In this document: positions 13,859 through 15,493 of the stretch, piece after piece | Numbering within the stretch: position 1 is the first letter of the stretch | Layout of the letters: the number at the start of each line of letters is the position of its first letter | Assembly: GCA_900768675.1 (NCBI GenBank) | Contig: CAAGDT010000131.1 | Location: 1-15,493, forward strand | From: Oscillospiraceae bacterium | GTDB lineage: Bacteria > Bacillota > Clostridia > Oscillospirales > Ruminococcaceae | Length of the DNA: 15,493 nt | Direction: 5' to 3' | Notes under the pieces: model-generated | Databases searched by the model: none | The model's input: the letters and a program-made list of their open reading frames with translations, nothing else | Told to the model about the DNA's origin: nothing | Position numbers and translations under genes: made by a program

Positions 13859-13928
13859 ATATTATTTTTAACAGCCTGTATTGTTTTATTCACCGTTTAT
13901 GGCGGCTAATATATTTTATTGATTTCTA

Positions 13929-13956
13929 TTGACTTTTGTGCGGAATTTTGTATAAT
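13929..13956 (+). promoter_or_regulatory. Sigma-A promoter of the SGNH lipoprotein gene
   Basis: TTGACT (13929-13934) and TATAAT (13951-13956) with a 16-base spacer. The leader is about 48 bases and ends in AGGAG (14001-14005) before the ATG at 14011. Confidence 0.8.
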
Positions 13957-14010
13957 AATAGTGTGTGAAAAAACGGCAAAGTTTCGTTTCTGACCGTAAA
14001 AGGAGTATCT

Positions 14011-15306
14011 ATGAAATTTAAAAAAGCGGCTTGTCTTTTAGTTATATTTTCTTTATGTGCAGCAGTTCTTTCCTCCTGTTCCTCTGATGAAAAGGGGACT
14101 TCTGCTGCGGAGCAGAGCGGGGAAGCGGCGGTTTCCGCTGAAGCAACAACAGCCGCCGAAGAAACGACTGTCACAGAGGAAACGGAGCCGGATTACGATA
14201 ATATGAGCCCGGAGGAGTTACATAACGCAGTTGTAGAGCGCTCTCTTATTACGGTCGGAAATACCGGAAGAGCTGCGGCTGCACTTAAAAAGGCGGAACA
14301 AGGGGAAAGTATTACTGTCGCCTATATCGGCGGCTCAATTACCGAGGGTCTTACGGCAGGTCCCGAGGACTGCTGGGCAAAGCTGAGCTATAACCGCCTT
14401 TGCGAGCGTTTCCCCTCGGCGCAGATTAATTACGTCAATGCAGGAATGAGCGGAACTCCCTCTACTCTTGGAATTATAAGGGCGGAGCGGGATGTGCTTG
14501 CGCCTTACGGCAATCCGGATATTGTCTTTATCGAGTTTGCGGTAAACGACGCACAGGACGCCATAAGCAAGGAAGCCTACGAGTCCCTTGTGCGGCGTAT
14601 GCTGGGGCTTGACAGCAATCCTGCGGTTGTTCTCCTGTTTACAAGAACATCAACGGGTTATACCTGCCAGAAGCACATGAGCGAAATCGGAAGTCATTAC
14701 GGACTGCCTATGATAAGCGTACCAAACGCTTTGAATCCCGAGCTGGACAGCGGAAGAATGGAGTGGGCGGACTACTCCGACGACGAGGCGCACCCCCATA
14801 TCGAGGGACACAAGCTTGTGGCGGAAATGGTTGATAACTATTTCGGAAAGGTGTTGGCTGGAGCGGAAAGCGAAGCTGAGGAGCTTAGCGGCGCTGAGCC
14901 TCTTTACGGCGACGCTTATGTAAATATGCACCTTCTTGACAGGACAAATCTTACTCCCGTATCCTTAGGCGAATTTAACGACGAAAAGGAAACCCTTTCA
15001 CAGTTCCCGAAGGGCTGGACAAGAAAGGGTGGGGAAAATCTGGGAATATCCTTTGATATAACCTCGGAAAGCCTGTTTATTATATACCACTGCAATAAAA
15101 GCAATAAATACGGTACGGCGGAGGTTTACGTTGACGGAGAGCTTTGCTCCGAGGTAAAGGGAAATTCCTCCACAGGCTGGAACAATCCCGTGGCGCAGCT
15201 TGTCTTCAAAAGCGACGAGCTTAAAACCCGCAGGGTGGAGATAAAAATGGCTGAGGGAAACGAGAATACATATTTCGGAATACTCGGCTTTGGTTACACC
15301 GATTAA
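14011..15306 (+). CDS. SGNH/GDSL-type hydrolase lipoprotein, probable carbohydrate esterase
   Basis: A 431-residue surface lipoprotein: signal peptide 1-22, lipobox LSSC with Cys23, then an Ala/Glu/Thr-rich linker to about residue 62. The SGNH domain spans about 100-280, with block I 'YIGGSITEG' (105-113, nucleophile Ser109), block II Gly145 in 'NAGMSG', block III 'FAVND' (176-180, Asn179), and block V 'DDEAHPHIEGH' (257-267; Asp258 and His261 fit the catalytic DxxH). All four SGNH residues are therefore present. The C-terminal 150 residues form a beta-rich domain ('GEFNDEKETLSQFPKGW', 'TAEVYVDGE', 'ENTYFGILGFGY') that may bind carbohydrate. Family knowledge suggests deacetylation of a polysaccharide or cell-wall sugar; the substrate cannot be read. 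It has its own promoter and is divergent from mazF. Confidence 0.88.
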   Translation: MKFKKAACLLVIFSLCAAVLSSCSSDEKGTSAAEQSGEAAVSAEATTAAEETTVTEETEPDYDNMSPEELHNAVVERSLITVGNTGRAAAALKKAEQGESITVAYIGGSITEGLTAGPEDCWAKLSYNRLCERFPSAQINYVNAGMSGTPSTLGIIRAERDVLAPYGNPDIVFIEFAVNDAQDAISKEAYESLVRRMLGLDSNPAVVLLFTRTSTGYTCQKHMSEIGSHYGLPMISVPNALNPELDSGRMEWADYSDDEAHPHIEGHKLVAEMVDNYFGKVLAGAESEAEELSGAEPLYGDAYVNMHLLDRTNLTPVSLGEFNDEKETLSQFPKGWTRKGGENLGISFDITSESLFIIYHCNKSNKYGTAEVYVDGELCSEVKGNSSTGWNNPVAQLVFKSDELKTRRVEIKMAEGNENTYFGILGFGYTD

Positions 15307-15309
15307 TTT

Positions 15310-15335
15310 CAGGCTGACGATAAGCCGTCAGTCTG
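15310..15335 (+). terminator. Hairpin after the SGNH gene, possible terminator
   Basis: CAGGCTGACG (15310-15319) pairs with CGTCAGTCTG (15326-15335; one G-U pair) around ATAAGC, three bases after the stop codon. The stem is good, but no T run follows (CAATAAAATAAGG), so it is only a possible terminator. Confidence 0.5.
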
Positions 15336-15345
15336 CAATAAAATA

Positions 15346-15493
15346 AGGGCAACACCGCACAATTAACGGCTACGCCTTTGCCGCACACTTGCTTGCATAT
15401 TTTCCGCCATATTGCACAAAAACTCCTTGACGGGCGCAAGCCCGCCTGCGTCGTTTTTGCACAATCTGACGAAAAATCTGTCTGCGCAATTGC
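15346..15493. repeat. Structured non-coding sequence, probable dispersed repeat cut by the window end
   Basis: Non-coding sequence with layered symmetry. A tight hairpin CGGGC-GCAA-GCCCG (15431-15444) lies between CAAAAAC (15417-15423) and GTTTTTG (15453-15459). An eight-base direct repeat TTGCACAA occurs at 15412-15419 and 15457-15464. Related GCACAAT/GCGCAAT words recur at 15357 and near 15485. No gene is supported on either strand. The style is that of palindromic intergenic repeats or small non-autonomous elements in Clostridia, but copies elsewhere in the genome cannot be seen from here. Confidence 0.4.

Noticed and set aside
1..15493. CRISPR arrays, tRNA or rRNA genes, insertion-sequence transposases
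   Set aside because: No regularly spaced repeats, cloverleaf-like sequence, rRNA core or transposase motif was seen on either strand.

Overview
The window looks like a chromosomal segment of a low-to-mid GC Gram-positive gut-type Clostridia, most likely Oscillospiraceae/Ruminococcus-like. The reasons are strong AGGAGG ribosome binding sites, sigma-A promoters (TTGACA-17-TATAAT), the rpsF-ssb-rpsR operon, lipoproteins with Gram-positive-style lipoboxes, a MazF almost colinear with Bacillus NdoA, and secreted proteins with Fn3-like modules typical of this group. The genus is inferred, not proven.

Region 1 (1-4250) is a translationally coupled operon. It encodes a lipoprotein combining a beta-propeller-like N-terminal half with a sugar-type solute-binding domain, two MalF/MalG-type permeases, and a small membrane-anchored protein resembling the C-terminal cap of HlyD-type adaptors. 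No ATPase gene is present, so the importer probably borrows a shared one or has one upstream of the window. A strong hairpin terminator closes the operon. Region 2 (4251-5910) has a Cro/CI-type repressor divergent from a secreted protein with a beta-sandwich repeat module and an Fn3 domain. A palindromic candidate operator lies between them, and two tandem hairpin terminators follow the secreted gene.

Region 3 (5911-7860) holds three poorly characterised genes: a single-pass membrane protein, a convergent and overlapping small helical-bundle protein, and a multi-pass membrane protein. Region 4 (7861-9180) is the housekeeping rpsF-ssb-rpsR operon with a canonical promoter, a structured leader that may be the S6:S18 autoregulatory element, and a strong terminator.

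Region 5 (9217-13361, minus strand) is a single 1316-residue signalling protein. Its order is a multi-pass membrane domain, a large extracytoplasmic regulator-propeller array with a Y_Y_Y-like domain, a transmembrane helix, a coiled coil, a complete HD-GYP cyclic-di-GMP phosphodiesterase and an intact receiver domain, with no histidine kinase. It is the most unusual gene in the window. Region 6 (13429-15493) contains a mazF-type toxin without a neighbouring antitoxin, a divergent SGNH-hydrolase lipoprotein, and at the right edge a structured non-coding sequence that looks like part of a dispersed repeat cut off by the window end.

The genes fall into separate transcription units and do not form one pathway. 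A plausible shared theme is surface sensing and processing of polysaccharides (importer lipoprotein, propeller sensor, SGNH esterase), but that is inference.
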